This document shows positions 25,181 through 34,893 of a stretch of DNA of 64,000 bases, in pieces. Positions within the stretch are counted from its first letter, which is position 1. The number at the start of each line of letters is the position of its first letter. This DNA is from JANQPX01 sp050633905. Lineage in GTDB: Bacteria; Pseudomonadota; Alphaproteobacteria; Geminicoccales; Geminicoccaceae. The notes beneath the pieces were generated by a model, which made no database searches, was not told where the DNA came from, and saw only the letters and a program-made list of their open reading frames with translations. The stretch spans positions 1 through 64,000 of the forward strand of contig JBOEHJ010000023.1 of NCBI GenBank assembly GCA_050633905.1, written 5' to 3'. Made by a program: the position numbers and the translations under genes.

Positions 25181-26205
25181 TCCTGAACCCTGCTTCCACG
25201 GCGGAGCAATGCGAACACGATGATACTGAACACAATCATCAAGCCAACCGCCAAGACACGCGGGCCACTGTTGAAGCCATGCAGCACCATCATGTTGTCG
25301 ACGGTAGAGATGAAGATAGCGCCAAGACTTGATCGAAGGGTCGAGCCATAGCCACCCATGATCGAATTGCCACCGACCATGACGGTTGCGATGACGAGGA
25401 TGGTCATGTCACCGGAAGAGCCGAACTCGGAAGAGAAATAGTTGGCCTGGGCGCTCGACACCTGCGCCGAGAACGCAATCGCGACGAAAGCGGAGCAGAC
25501 AGATGCGATGATGCAGGTCTTGATCGCCATGGAGAAGTTTTCATGACCGGCGGCCTTGCCGGCGGCCCGGTTGGCACCAACCAGATAGACCTGCCGGCCG
25601 AAGCTCGTATAGCGCAACACGATCTCGGCGGTGAACGCGATCAGGATGAAGGCGATAGTGATGTTGGGAAGGCCGAGGAACGACCCGGTGCCCAGCCATT
25701 CCGCGCCATGCGGTCGTCGAAAGGAAACGACGAGATTGTCGCTCCACCAGGATGCAAGACCGAAAAAGAGTCCGGCAGCGCCAAGCGTGACCACAATCGG
25801 GTTGCCGCCGAGACCGATCAAAACGCCCTGCAGCGTGCCGGCAGCGATCGCGATCGCCATCGTGAACAGGAAGGCGAGTTCGAAGCCGTAGCCGCCCGAC
25901 ATCGCCATCGCAAACGCGATGATGCAGAGCGCCGCCGTCTCTTTCATAGACAGCAGAAAGAAGTTTCCGGACAGGGTGACGAACGTCAGGCCGACCGCCA
26001 TGATGCCGACCAGTGCCGCGTCGCGAATGATGGTCTTGATGTTGAAGATGGTCAGAAAGTTCGGGGAGGTGACCATACCGTAGATAAAAACAATGGCGAA
26101 CAACGCGACGAGGATGAGGACCAATGGCGAGTAGCGATCGACCAGGCGCGTCGCCCAGATCGGATCTCTTCTCGCCCCGTCCTCCGATATCACGCGTGCG
26201 TTCAT
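25177..26205 (-). CDS. RbsC-family ABC transporter permease
   Basis: A 342-residue membrane protein of the same permease family, with MAVGLTFVTLSGNFFLLSMK in the conserved loop and MVGGNSIMGGYGSTLRSSLG near the C-terminus. In the first protein the conserved loop reads IAGEIDLSIG; here it is the divergent LSGNFFLLSM, so the two permeases are not simple duplicates. It lies between the ATPase gene (12-base gap) and the second permease (4-base overlap). Confidence 0.9.
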   Translation of the reverse strand: MNARVISEDGARRDPIWATRLVDRYSPLVLILVALFAIVFIYGMVTSPNFLTIFNIKTIIRDAALVGIMAVGLTFVTLSGNFFLLSMKETAALCIIAFAMAMSGGYGFELAFLFTMAIAIAAGTLQGVLIGLGGNPIVVTLGAAGLFFGLASWWSDNLVVSFRRPHGAEWLGTGSFLGLPNITIAFILIAFTAEIVLRYTSFGRQVYLVGANRAAGKAAGHENFSMAIKTCIIASVCSAFVAIAFSAQVSSAQANYFSSEFGSSGDMTILVIATVMVGGNSIMGGYGSTLRSSLGAIFISTVDNMMVLHGFNSGPRVLAVGLMIVFSIIVFALLRRGSRVQE

Positions 26206-26217
26206 AACGAGGTCATT

Positions 26218-27720
26218 TCAAAGGTTGGTTTCGTCGAACGGATCTGTGATTTGCTTTAGGATCGCGGCAGCGCTCATCTGCTCAAGCCCGATTTCGCCGA
26301 TCTGCATGCCGCGATAAAAGGTGATAATGCGATCCGGCAGGTTGGCGATTTCCTGAATGTCGGTCGAGGCGACCACGATGGCGGCACCGTCATCGGCGAG
26401 ATCACGAAGCTTTCGATAGATCTCGGCGCGAGCGCCAACATCGACGCCGCGGGTTGGCTCGTTCACGAGGATGATCTTCGGCTCGATCGATAACCACTTG
26501 CCAAGTGCTACTTTTTGCTGGTTTCCACCGCTCAGCACACCGGCCTCGGCGTTCAAGCGTGTGGCGTCGATCGTGAATTTTTCCGCGATGCCATTAGCGA
26601 GGCGCCGCTCTGCCGAGCGCAGCATCCAGCCGAACCTGGAGATGGAACCTAGCGACGGCGACGACAGATTCTCCTTGATCGGCCGCCCCAGAAAAAGCCC
26701 ATCCAGCTTTCGATCATCGGAGCAATAAGCGATGCCCTTGGCGATGGCTTCCTTCGGGCTCGAAGGGAGAAAATTCTGGCCTGAGAGTGAGAGCTTTCCC
26801 GAGCGTGTCTGCAGTGCGCCGCCCATGGCAGCGAGGATTTCGCCGGAGCCGCTGCCCAACTGCCCTGCCAGACCCAGGATCTCACCGGGATAAATGTCAA
26901 AATTGACCGGTTCCAGCAAACCGTCCGGCCAGAGTTCTCGGACTTTCATCAGCGGTTCGGCACGACCGTTCTCATGCTGTGCCGGAAACATGTTCTCAAG
27001 CTCGCGTCCCAGCATGAGCTCGACCAGGGAATGAACGTTCAGGCTGTCTGCCGTGCGCGCCGGCTGGCTTTCGCCATCGCGCAAGACGGTGATCCGATCG
27101 GTTATCTTGAAGATCTCGTCAAGACGGTGGCTGACATAGATGATCGACTTGCCGCGCTCAGAGAGCCTGCTCACCATGTCAAGAATGCGGATGCTATCCT
27201 GCTCGCCGAGCGCTGCGGTCGGCTCGTCCAGGATCAGGACGCGTGGCTCATGGGCAATCAGACGCGCAACTTCGACCAAATGCTGCTCGCCAATCGACAA
27301 GCGATCAACGCCTGTTCCCGGATCGATATAATCGAGACCCACTTCGTTGAGGTAGGGACGGGCCATGCCCACCAGCCTGCGCTTGTTGGCGATCGCCGGG
27401 ACATTGTGGCCTGCAAGAAAAATGTTCTCGGCCACACTCATGGTCGGAATCAGGCTTAGCTCCTGTTGGGCGATCGCGATGCCGGCCTGCTCGGCTCTTG
27501 CCGGGTTGGAGAAGCGGACGGTAGTGCCATCGAAGCTGTATTCGCCGCTATAGCCGTTGTCGAAGCCGCTAATGATCTTGACCAGCGTCGACTTCCCGGC
27601 GCCGTTTTCGCCGACTAATCCCATCACCTCGCCAGGCATGATCTCGAAATCGGCGTTCTTTAGCGCGTGGATAGCGCCGAAGGAGCGGCTGATGGATGAG
27701 AGCTTCAGCAGGGGCTGCAT
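26218..27720 (-). CDS. RbsA-type sugar ABC transporter ATPase, two ABC domains
   Basis: About 500 residues with two fused ABC cassettes. The first has Walker A GENGAGKSTL, signature LSIGEQHLVEVARL and Walker B VLILDEPTAALG; the second has the usual degenerate Walker A (GLAGQLGSGSGEIL) with signature LSGGNQQKVALGKWL and IILVNEPTRGVDVG. This is the RbsA/XylG/MglA layout. The frame is open to 27846, but an extended start would run through the hairpin at 27760-27793; the ATG at 27720 gives the standard N-terminus MQPLLKLSSISRSFGAIHAL. It energises import of the solute captured by the protein at 27822-28880. Confidence 0.9.
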   Translation of the reverse strand: MQPLLKLSSISRSFGAIHALKNADFEIMPGEVMGLVGENGAGKSTLVKIISGFDNGYSGEYSFDGTTVRFSNPARAEQAGIAIAQQELSLIPTMSVAENIFLAGHNVPAIANKRRLVGMARPYLNEVGLDYIDPGTGVDRLSIGEQHLVEVARLIAHEPRVLILDEPTAALGEQDSIRILDMVSRLSERGKSIIYVSHRLDEIFKITDRITVLRDGESQPARTADSLNVHSLVELMLGRELENMFPAQHENGRAEPLMKVRELWPDGLLEPVNFDIYPGEILGLAGQLGSGSGEILAAMGGALQTRSGKLSLSGQNFLPSSPKEAIAKGIAYCSDDRKLDGLFLGRPIKENLSSPSLGSISRFGWMLRSAERRLANGIAEKFTIDATRLNAEAGVLSGGNQQKVALGKWLSIEPKIILVNEPTRGVDVGARAEIYRKLRDLADDGAAIVVASTDIQEIANLPDRIITFYRGMQIGEIGLEQMSAAAILKQITDPFDETNL

Positions 27721-27759
27721 GGGCTTGCCCGTTTCATCCGGCTGGCATCTATCTGACGG

Positions 27760-27793
27760 CATGGCCGAGAGGGCAAGAACCCTCTCGGCCATG
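27760..27793 (-). other. Strong intercistronic hairpin between binding-protein and ATPase genes
   Basis: Perfect 14-bp stem CATGGCCGAGAGGG / CCCTCTCGGCCATG with a 6-base loop. It lies between the stop of the solute-binding protein gene and the start of the ATPase gene. There is no T-run on the transcribed side, so it more likely protects the upstream mRNA, giving more binding protein than ATPase, than ends transcription fully. Confidence 0.6.
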
Positions 27794-27821
27794 CTTGTGA
27801 TCCTTGTCGGCGGTTGCCGGC

Positions 27822-28880
27822 TCAACCGCTCCAAGCACCGGAGCACAGCTCATCGATACCGTAGAGATTGCCGTCATAACCACGAAGTGCTGTCGTCTCC
27901 AACGTCTCCTTGGTGACGGCCGGATTTGGCGTGAAGTTGATATATTCCGCAAGCTCGCCAGTCTCCAGATATTCCTCAACCAGCTTGATTGCGAGCTGAC
28001 CTTCATGCAGCGGCGACTGCAGAGTCGTGCCGAACTGCTTGCCTTCCTCGATCAACTGCTTGTCGCCATTGCAGACCGTGCCGACGGCAATCACATCCTC
28101 GCCCATCATGTAGCCAGCTTCTTCAAGCGCCTTGATGCCTCCGGTCAGGATGGCGTCATCCATACCGTAGACGAAGTCGATGCCCTGGTCCTTGACACTG
28201 GCGATCAGTTTCGCTGCACCCTTGTAGCCATTGGCCTGCCCGAAGCCTTCATCGACATCGCCGATGACCGTCAGGTCAGAACCGGCGATTGCTTCGTTGA
28301 AAGCATTAATCGACAGGCCGTAGCCACCATAGGAGTGGGGATAGGAGAGGACGATAACGTTAAAACCCTCACCACCCGCTGCCTTCTTCGCAGCCGCAGC
28401 CTCGCGCATCATGTAACCGGCATTGCGCGCGCGCAGACGATCATCGGGGCCGGCATAGCCAAAGATGAACTGCTTGTCCTGCTCGTTCGGCAGCTGGTTG
28501 ATCTTCAGGACAGGTACGCCGGTTTTGTGGAGTGCTCTAAGCGAGCCGAGGCCGGCGGTCGCGTCCGACGGCCACCAGATGAAGACATCGGGAAGCTGGC
28601 CAGCAGCCAGGACCTGCTGCACCTGCTGATCCTGCTCAGCCTGATTAAACTGGTTCTCAAAGACCTTGATGTCGAAACCCTTGAGTTCAGCGGTTTCCTT
28701 GATGCCGGTTATGAACCTTCCGATATAGGCCTCGCCCGCAGGACCGTTGAAGGAAATGATCGAGCCCTTGTCCTGCGCGATCACAGAACTCACGAGAGCT
28801 CCAGCCGTCAGGCAGGCAGCCGTCGCCACGCCGATGGCGCTTCGCAAAATCGACATTTTCGTCTCCGGTTTTTTCGTCAT
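27822..28880 (-). CDS. RbsB-type periplasmic sugar-binding protein
   Basis: A 352-residue periplasmic binding protein with an N-terminal signal peptide (about residues 1-35, ACLTAGALVSSVIAQ) and the two-lobed type 1 pattern: GSIISFNGPAGEAYIGRFIT, NQAEQDQQVQQVLAAG and IDFVYGMDDAILTGGIKALE. It is the first gene of the operon that continues with the ATPase, two permeases, the wHTH-SBP regulator and the M24 protein. A GGGGAGG ribosome site precedes the ATG at 28880. The SDR gene at 29059 is divergent, and the 178-base gap likely contains both promoters. The solute is probably a sugar, polyol or related compound oxidised by that SDR; this is inference from context. Confidence 0.9.
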   Translation of the reverse strand: MTKKPETKMSILRSAIGVATAACLTAGALVSSVIAQDKGSIISFNGPAGEAYIGRFITGIKETAELKGFDIKVFENQFNQAEQDQQVQQVLAAGQLPDVFIWWPSDATAGLGSLRALHKTGVPVLKINQLPNEQDKQFIFGYAGPDDRLRARNAGYMMREAAAAKKAAGGEGFNVIVLSYPHSYGGYGLSINAFNEAIAGSDLTVIGDVDEGFGQANGYKGAAKLIASVKDQGIDFVYGMDDAILTGGIKALEEAGYMMGEDVIAVGTVCNGDKQLIEEGKQFGTTLQSPLHEGQLAIKLVEEYLETGELAEYINFTPNPAVTKETLETTALRGYDGNLYGIDELCSGAWSG

Positions 28881-29058
28881 GTTATCCTCCCCGAATCAGC
28901 GTGGCCGTCTCACCTAGCCGGTAACCATGTTGCAGAAGATCGAAGAAGCCATGAACAGCGGAGATGTCCAAATTGGATATCTTTTGCGTTTCCTGTCCGA
29001 TTGCCGAGAGCAAAGCTGAAATAAGCGGAGAGGCGACAGGATCCAGGAGGAAGCCAAG

Positions 29059-29862
29059 ATGGACAAAACCCGGCTCGCAGGCAAACACGTCCTGATAACC
29101 GGCGGTGCGCAGGGCATGGGTGCGGCCATCGGCGAGTATTACGCGGCGCAGGGCGCCAAGATCTGTCTCGGCGACATCAACGAACAGGGCTGCAAGGACG
29201 TCGCCGAGCGCATCAAGGTAGCGGGCGGCGAGGCGATCAGCGTTACCCTCGACGTCACCAAACGCGATCAGATGAAGGCTGCCGTGCAGGCGACCGTCGA
29301 CGCCTTCGGCTCAATCAACGTGATGCTCAACAATGCCGGCATCAACAAGCCGCTGATGTTCCTCGACGTCACCGAGGAAAACTTCAACAAGATCATGGAA
29401 GTAAACGCGCTCGGCGTGCTGATCGGCATGCAGGAAGCGGCAAAGCAAATGATCAAGCAAGGGAAGCAGGACTATCCCTACAAGATCATCAATGTCGGCT
29501 CGATCCTGTCCCGCCAAGCCTTCGACGACGTCGTGCCCTATTCCTGCTCCAAACATGCTGTGCTCGCCATGATCAATGGCGGCGCCAAGGCGCTGGTCGA
29601 GCACAACATCACGGTCAATGGCTACGGCCCGGGCGTGGTGCGCACCGAGCTTTGGGAACAGCTGGACAAGGACTTGGTGGCAATCGGCAAGTTCGAAAAG
29701 GAAGGCGAGTCCATGGATCTGCTCGCTGAAAACATGATCCTGATGAAGCGCTATTCCTATCCCAAGGACGTGGTCGGCACCGCTGCCTTTCTGGCATCGC
29801 CGGAGTCCGACTACATGACCGGCCAACTTTTCATGATCGATGGCGGCATGATCATGCAGTGA
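29059..29862 (+). CDS. SDR-family polyol/sugar dehydrogenase-like oxidoreductase
   Basis: A 267-residue classical short-chain dehydrogenase. The NAD-binding TGGAQGMGAAIGEYYAAQG is at about residues 14-32, NNAG follows at about 92, and the catalytic Ser and YxxxK are in VGSILS and PYSCSKHAV. The C-terminal YMTGQLFMIDGGMIMQ is the usual SDR end. A clean ribosome site (AGGAGG) precedes the start. It is divergent from the Rbs-type importer, so it probably oxidises the imported compound. A small hairpin (TGACGG/CCGTCA) begins at the stop codon. The 280 bases downstream to 30142 hold no recognised gene. Confidence 0.9.
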   Translation: MDKTRLAGKHVLITGGAQGMGAAIGEYYAAQGAKICLGDINEQGCKDVAERIKVAGGEAISVTLDVTKRDQMKAAVQATVDAFGSINVMLNNAGINKPLMFLDVTEENFNKIMEVNALGVLIGMQEAAKQMIKQGKQDYPYKIINVGSILSRQAFDDVVPYSCSKHAVLAMINGGAKALVEHNITVNGYGPGVVRTELWEQLDKDLVAIGKFEKEGESMDLLAENMILMKRYSYPKDVVGTAAFLASPESDYMTGQLFMIDGGMIMQ

Positions 29863-30142
29863 CGGACGAAGCGCCGTCATCGTTGCAATAAAGAATCGGA
29901 CCAGGCGGACATCTCGAAGTCATCGCCAAAGAGATAATCCCAATCTTCCATGAGGTCGCAGTGAAACCGCTTCCGTAGGATTCGGATGTTTTGAAGTACA
30001 GTGAAATCATTGGCACGGTGATCACCAGAGTCAAAAAAAGGTACGCTGGTGCATGTGCACAATCTTCGATCGAAACGAGCGGTTTCACCCGGGCAATGAC
30101 GCGGCGACCGACCGCGAGCGTGCATAACGAGGCCGGGTGCTT

Positions 30143-31666
30143 TTAGGCGGTTGGCCGGCTCAGTTCGAGCCGCTCGAACGCCTCGTTCGGGGCGTCGTTC
30201 TCAGCCATCAGGCGGGCCATCAGCGATCGTAGCTGCGTCTCCACTTTGGTATCTTGGAGCGGCTTTGCTTGGCTTGGATCGTTGCCGAGATCATAGAGCC
30301 TAGTCTCGTTCTCAAGCAGGCAGCGTGGGCCCATATTCGGACTGAACGGCGATGTTTCCAGAACCGGGATGCGCAGAACCGGACAGTTCTTGGTAAAAGG
30401 CAAGGATGGCGAAAGCGTAGCACCTGCCAGCTCCTCGGTGCTGAACAATTCCCATATATGGGTTGGCATCAGGGTGTACTGGTAGATCTCCTGCTTCTGC
30501 AGATCGGACGGGTAACAGTGATAAGTGTAGCGCCCGTCGGTAATGTTCACAGCACCGCCGAAATAGCCGAAGATAACCGCCTCCCGACCGGGCTTTTCCT
30601 CATCCAGATGGTCAAGAAGTGACAGGCCCTGCATTTCTGCCGGACGTTTTGCGCCGAACATATCGATGAAGGTGGCCGCCAGATCGATGTTCTGGGTGAG
30701 AGGTGCGCGGCGCTGGCCGGCACTTCCAGCATGGGCGGGATGGTGGACGAAGAGCGGGATATGGGCGATTTCCTGGTAGATGGTCATCCGGTTCTTGGCC
30801 CAAAAATCGTGCTCGCCCAAGAGGTAACCATGATCGGTTGAGACGATCAGTGCTGTATCCTTCCAAAGGTCATTCGCGTCAAAGTAGTCAAGCACCTTGC
30901 CGAGAAGCTCGTCGCAAAGGGCCACTAGCGCATTGTAGTTGGCCCGCATTTCATCAGCTTCCTCCACTTTCTCGGTCACTCGGTCATAAGGCGGCCAGTC
31001 GCGGATCGGACCATTCCAGCCGGTCTTGAAACGTTCCTTCAGACGATCCGGCGCCGTGAACGGCTCGTGGGGATCGAAGGTCTCGATCTGCAGGAGCCAA
31101 TTGTCGGCATTCCGGTTAGCTTCGAGAAATTCGAGCCCGCGTGCAAAGCACTGCACGGAGGGGAAGTCAGCTTCTTCCTTGATCTGCTCGCGGTTGACCA
31201 TGTTGCGTGTGAAGTAGTCACGCGGATGCGCACCCGTCTGCTTTTCGTGGTAGAGCTCGCCGAAACCCTGGCGATCCGGCTGCACCACGCCTTTCCAAGG
31301 GTCGCCTTCCTGGCCACGGATGAATTCCCAGCTGCTGTAGCGGTTGTGATAGGTCGCACCGCCGTCTTCGAAATAGTGGGCGTGGTCGGTGACCAGATGG
31401 CTATAGACACCTTCCTCGGCAAGCAGTTCGGGGACGGAATTGTCGAACGGTTCGAGCGGTCCCCAGGAACGGTGCAGAAAGGATAGCCGGCCTGTCTGCA
31501 GATCACGCCGTGCCGGCATGCAGGGCATCGAGCCGATATAATGATTGTCGAAGGTGACCGCCCTTTTTGCGAGCCTGTCGAAATTCGGCGTCGGCACCGT
31601 CTTGCCGTCATAGGGGCCCAGCGCCCGACGATTGAGCGAATCGAACATAATGAAAACAGAGCGCAT
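30143..31666 (-). CDS. Type I (formylglycine-dependent) sulfatase
   Basis: A 507-residue sulfatase that hydrolyses a sulfate ester, with no signal peptide visible, so probably cytoplasmic. The N-terminus reads FIMFDSLNRRALGPYDG with a metal Asp, and the active-site sequence SMPCMPARRDLQTGR contains the CxPxR motif whose Cys is converted to formylglycine. Later, DPHEPF and STDHGYLLGEH supply further active-site and calcium residues typical of the alkaline phosphatase/sulfatase superfamily. It is the last gene of an operon with a MalE/F/G-type importer (42-base gap), and the FGE gene lies divergently at the other end, a self-contained import-and-desulfation locus. A paralogue is at 50732-52237. 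The substrate cannot be read from the sequence; the motif differs from the CAPSR of choline sulfatases. Confidence 0.92.
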   Translation of the reverse strand: MRSVFIMFDSLNRRALGPYDGKTVPTPNFDRLAKRAVTFDNHYIGSMPCMPARRDLQTGRLSFLHRSWGPLEPFDNSVPELLAEEGVYSHLVTDHAHYFEDGGATYHNRYSSWEFIRGQEGDPWKGVVQPDRQGFGELYHEKQTGAHPRDYFTRNMVNREQIKEEADFPSVQCFARGLEFLEANRNADNWLLQIETFDPHEPFTAPDRLKERFKTGWNGPIRDWPPYDRVTEKVEEADEMRANYNALVALCDELLGKVLDYFDANDLWKDTALIVSTDHGYLLGEHDFWAKNRMTIYQEIAHIPLFVHHPAHAGSAGQRRAPLTQNIDLAATFIDMFGAKRPAEMQGLSLLDHLDEEKPGREAVIFGYFGGAVNITDGRYTYHCYPSDLQKQEIYQYTLMPTHIWELFSTEELAGATLSPSLPFTKNCPVLRIPVLETSPFSPNMGPRCLLENETRLYDLGNDPSQAKPLQDTKVETQLRSLMARLMAENDAPNEAFERLELSRPTA

Positions 31667-31708
31667 CGATAAATCTCCCCAATGATCGTGTTCTTGTAAG
31701 CTGGCCGT

Positions 31709-32575
31709 CTACTGCTTGACGCTCCCTGCCGCCAGTCCTGAGGTTAGCCGGGTTTGCAGCGGCAGGAACAGCAACAAGGTCGGCGCCGTAGTCAGTGCTG
31801 ATGCTGCCATGATGTTTCCCCATTCGGCCGTATCTTGGCCAAAGAAAGCATAGAGTCCAAGCGGCATGGTCTTCAAATGAGTCTTAGTGAGAAACGCGAG
31901 TGCGAAGAGATACTCAGTCCAACACAACATGAAGGAATAGGTCGCTGTTGCGACGATGCCGGGAAGCATAATCGGGAACACGATCCGCCAGATCACGCCA
32001 AAGCGCGAGCAGCCGTCGATGATCGCCGCCTCGTCCAGCGTGCGCGGCACAGATTCGAGATAGCCGACCAGGAGATAGACGGAGAAAGGAATCGTGATCG
32101 CGGTATACACGAAGAGCATCGACAGGTGGTCATTGATCAGGCCGAGCTGGGCGAAAAGGATGAACAGCGGTGTGACCAGGATGATCCATGGGAAGCACTG
32201 GCCAAGCAAGACCGAGCCGAAGATCAACGGCTTGAAGCGAAAGCGCATGCGGGAAAAGGTGTAGGCTGCGATGGAGGAAATGAACGTCGAGATTAGCACG
32301 GCGCCGATGCAGAGATAGAGGCTGTTGAAGATGTTCCGGGCGTAGCCGGTGCCGAACAGACTGACATAGTTGTCGAAGGTAAAGTCGAATTCGGTGGCTG
32401 AGAACATCGTCGCCGGTGTTTTGAAACTGGCAACAATGATCCAGGCGGTCGGATAGACGAGGAAGATCATCACCACGATCGTCAGGAGCACGAGTGCGAT
32501 CTCGCCTTTGAGCGTAAAGCCAGTCGCCTGTGATAGGCGAAAAGCCGGTTGTAAAGGGAGCGCCGATGTCGCCAT
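31709..32575 (-). CDS. MalG-type ABC transporter permease
   Basis: A 288-residue binding-protein-dependent permease with six predicted helices and the conserved EAA-type loop near the C-terminus (DEAAIIDGCSRFGVIWRIVF). The short periplasmic and N-terminal arrangement fits the MalG/UgpE group of carbohydrate importers. Its ATG overlaps the TGA of the partner permease by one base (TGATG coupling). The sulfatase gene follows. No ATPase gene is in the operon, so a shared ATPase from elsewhere is probably used, which is common for this transporter group. Confidence 0.92.
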   Translation of the reverse strand: MATSALPLQPAFRLSQATGFTLKGEIALVLLTIVVMIFLVYPTAWIIVASFKTPATMFSATEFDFTFDNYVSLFGTGYARNIFNSLYLCIGAVLISTFISSIAAYTFSRMRFRFKPLIFGSVLLGQCFPWIILVTPLFILFAQLGLINDHLSMLFVYTAITIPFSVYLLVGYLESVPRTLDEAAIIDGCSRFGVIWRIVFPIMLPGIVATATYSFMLCWTEYLFALAFLTKTHLKTMPLGLYAFFGQDTAEWGNIMAASALTTAPTLLLFLPLQTRLTSGLAAGSVKQ

Positions 32576-33492
32576 CAGAACACCTCGTTAAATTCGCGCT
32601 GGGCGATCAAGCGCAAGTAAATCATGCCGAAGGCGATCATGATCGTCGCCATGACGATACCAACAGCGGAGGAATAGCCCATGCGGCCGTCAATGAAGGC
32701 TTTAATGTAGACCTCTGTCGCCATGACATTGGTATAGAGCCCGGGGCCGGCTGCGGTGGTGAGCCAGACATAGACGAAATTGTTGAAGGTCCAGAATGTC
32801 GACAATAAGACCATGACGATAATCGCCGGCTTGAGATGCGGTATGATCACGTAGCGCAGCTTTTGCCATTTGGTGGCGCCGTCGACCTCCGCTGCTTCGA
32901 TGAGCTCAGCCGGGAGGGATTGCAGGCTGGCAATGAAAGTCAGCGTCACCAGCGGTAGTGTATTCCAGGTGATGATGGTGATCAGCGCGGGCCAGACCCA
33001 AAGGGCGTCCGACAGAAAAGCGATGGGTTCGCTGATGACGCCGATAGCCAACAGCGCGTTGTTGATGTCGCCCAAGAGCGGATGCAGGAGCCAGCGCCAG
33101 GCGACGATGGCGACGATCGGTGACGTCGCCCATGGCACCAATAGCAGGACCCGGCTGATCGTCGTTAGGCGGTATTTCTTCAAGACCTTCGAGTCGAGCA
33201 GCAGCGCCAGGCCGAGGCCGAGAATGATCCGAACGGCAACGCCGACAAGGGTCAGCCAGATCACTGTGTTGAACAGCACACGTCTAAAGTCGTTGGATGT
33301 CACCAACTCGACATAGTTGTCGATCCCGACCCAGTCGCCCCCCTTTTTCAAACCGAAGAGCGACAAATTGGTAAAGCTGTTCTGCAGATTGAACAGCGTC
33401 GGGTAGATATAGAACATAATCAGAAAGAAGAAGGCCGGCATCAGCATGAAGATGATGAACGGCCTGTCTCCTCTGATCCCGCTATTTGCCAT
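32575..33492 (-). CDS. MalF-type ABC transporter permease
   Basis: A 305-residue permease of the MalF/UgpA type: N-terminal helix FIIFMLMPAFFFLIMFYIYP, a long first periplasmic loop and the EAA loop LIEAAEVDGATKWQKLRYVI. It is the partner of the MalG-type permease, whose start overlaps its stop, and lies about 120 bases downstream of the binding-protein gene. Together they would import a sulfated carbohydrate or similar solute for the sulfatase encoded next. Confidence 0.92.
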   Translation of the reverse strand: MANSGIRGDRPFIIFMLMPAFFFLIMFYIYPTLFNLQNSFTNLSLFGLKKGGDWVGIDNYVELVTSNDFRRVLFNTVIWLTLVGVAVRIILGLGLALLLDSKVLKKYRLTTISRVLLLVPWATSPIVAIVAWRWLLHPLLGDINNALLAIGVISEPIAFLSDALWVWPALITIITWNTLPLVTLTFIASLQSLPAELIEAAEVDGATKWQKLRYVIIPHLKPAIIVMVLLSTFWTFNNFVYVWLTTAAGPGLYTNVMATEVYIKAFIDGRMGYSSAVGIVMATIMIAFGMIYLRLIAQREFNEVF

Positions 33493-33615
33493 CGGGATCT
33501 CGCACTAGTGGTGCGACCACATCGGGCGATTCACGTAGCAAGCAATGTAACATCTTGATTCCACGCTCAATTGCAGAACCCGGTGTGAATCATATGATAT
33601 GGTCATGCCACTAGA

Positions 33616-34893
33616 TCAAAGCAGCCCGTCCACAAATTCGAGCATCTCCTCGGCTGCTTCCATCGACGTCTTCTCGCCGATGAATGCCGCACCGAAGCTA
33701 CGCGATGTCTGATTCCACATCTGTGCTATCGCTGCCGGCCCACGTGCATACGGACCCCAGCTGCGGGCTCCTTCCGTGAACTGTTTTTGGAATCCGACCA
33801 TCTCCTCTGGAAACGGCCGTTTGGCCAAAAGTGCTTGCTGCGAGGGGTAATAACCGGTGTTGTAGTTATCGAAGAACTCCCAGCTATTCAGCCACTGCAT
33901 CAACTTCCAGGCTTCGTTTGGGTGCTCGGTATTGGCGTTCACGCACAGCGACTGGCCACCGAGATGGGTCGTGGGTTGTCCCGAACCGCTCGGGGTCATG
34001 GCAGTGGTGAACGGTAGCTCCTGGTCCGGGTTGCGGCCGCGCCAGTTGGTGAACATGTCACGCGCGGTGAAGACAGGAACCAATGCTGCAAACTGATCGC
34101 CAGCCACCATGGGCTCAAGGACGGCGGGATCGTTCCAGGCATCGAGACCTAGGCTGCCGGGTGTCGTCAGGTCTTCCTTGAGGTAGGTGTCGTAATAGTC
34201 GATGACATCAGCCACCTGTTCGGCCGTGATACCAACTTTGTAGCCACCCGAACCATCATCAACGACAAGTGAGCCGCCGTCTGACCACCAATTGAAGTTG
34301 GCGAGAAACCATATCGTGTTGGCGCTCGAAGCACCGGCGGCGAAGCCGAAGCCAATCTTGTCAACTTCCTTGGCCTTGCGGCTGGCTTCCAGAAGTTCGT
34401 CCCAGGTTTCCGGCACCTTCTCAATGCCCGCCTCTTCCATAATGACCGTGTTGTAGATCATGGCCCAGGTATCGGTGGCGAACGGAATGCCGTAGATGCT
34501 CTCATTGTCCTCGCCGAGAACGAGATCATTGGCGATGAAACCGTCGAACCCGTTCTCACCGATCCCGGTGGCGTCGATCATATCGTTGATGCGCATGCAG
34601 GCTTCAGCCGTGCCCAGATCCTTGATCCAGACATACGCCATATGCGCGACATCTGGCCCGGCGCCTGTGGCCGTCTCGCGGATGAACTGGTCACGCGCAT
34701 CCTTGAACGCAATGCGTTCGAGAATAACCGTAATGCCTGGATTGCGTTCCTCGAACACATCGAGGCCCGCTCGGATCTCGTCAATATTGTCGAAGTTGTA
34801 GCGGAATGTAAGTTCCTGTGCCGAGACAGTACCGCCAAAAAAAACAGCACCCAAAACCATGGATGCTGACCAATGCTTCATGCGATGCATCAT
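33616..34893 (-). CDS. Family 1 (MalE-type) solute-binding protein of the sulfatase operon
   Basis: About 425 residues. I chose the ATG at 34893 because GGGGAGG lies 6 bases upstream and the protein then begins with a signal peptide (MKHWSASMVLGAVFFGGTVSA) followed by ELTFRYNFDNIDEIRAGLDV. The frame stays open much further upstream but that part reads backwards through the FGE gene. Typical binding-protein patterns are PDVAHMAYVWIKDLGTAEA, YGIPFATDTWAMIYNT and LGGQSLCVNANTEHPNEAWK. It is the first gene of the binding protein-permease-permease-sulfatase run. Confidence 0.9.
   Translation of the reverse strand: MMHRMKHWSASMVLGAVFFGGTVSAQELTFRYNFDNIDEIRAGLDVFEERNPGITVILERIAFKDARDQFIRETATGAGPDVAHMAYVWIKDLGTAEACMRINDMIDATGIGENGFDGFIANDLVLGEDNESIYGIPFATDTWAMIYNTVIMEEAGIEKVPETWDELLEASRKAKEVDKIGFGFAAGASSANTIWFLANFNWWSDGGSLVVDDGSGGYKVGITAEQVADVIDYYDTYLKEDLTTPGSLGLDAWNDPAVLEPMVAGDQFAALVPVFTARDMFTNWRGRNPDQELPFTTAMTPSGSGQPTTHLGGQSLCVNANTEHPNEAWKLMQWLNSWEFFDNYNTGYYPSQQALLAKRPFPEEMVGFQKQFTEGARSWGPYARGPAAIAQMWNQTSRSFGAAFIGEKTSMEAAEEMLEFVDGLL

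Noticed and set aside
27804..29024. Plus-strand open frame of about 400 codons
   Set aside because: Antisense shadow of the RbsB-type binding protein gene.
29863..30142. Possible oxidoreductase remnant on the plus strand (GHLEVIAKEIIPIFHEVAV)
   Set aside because: Only about 20 residues look protein-like, resemblance to a luciferase-type monooxygenase end is weak, and stops follow.
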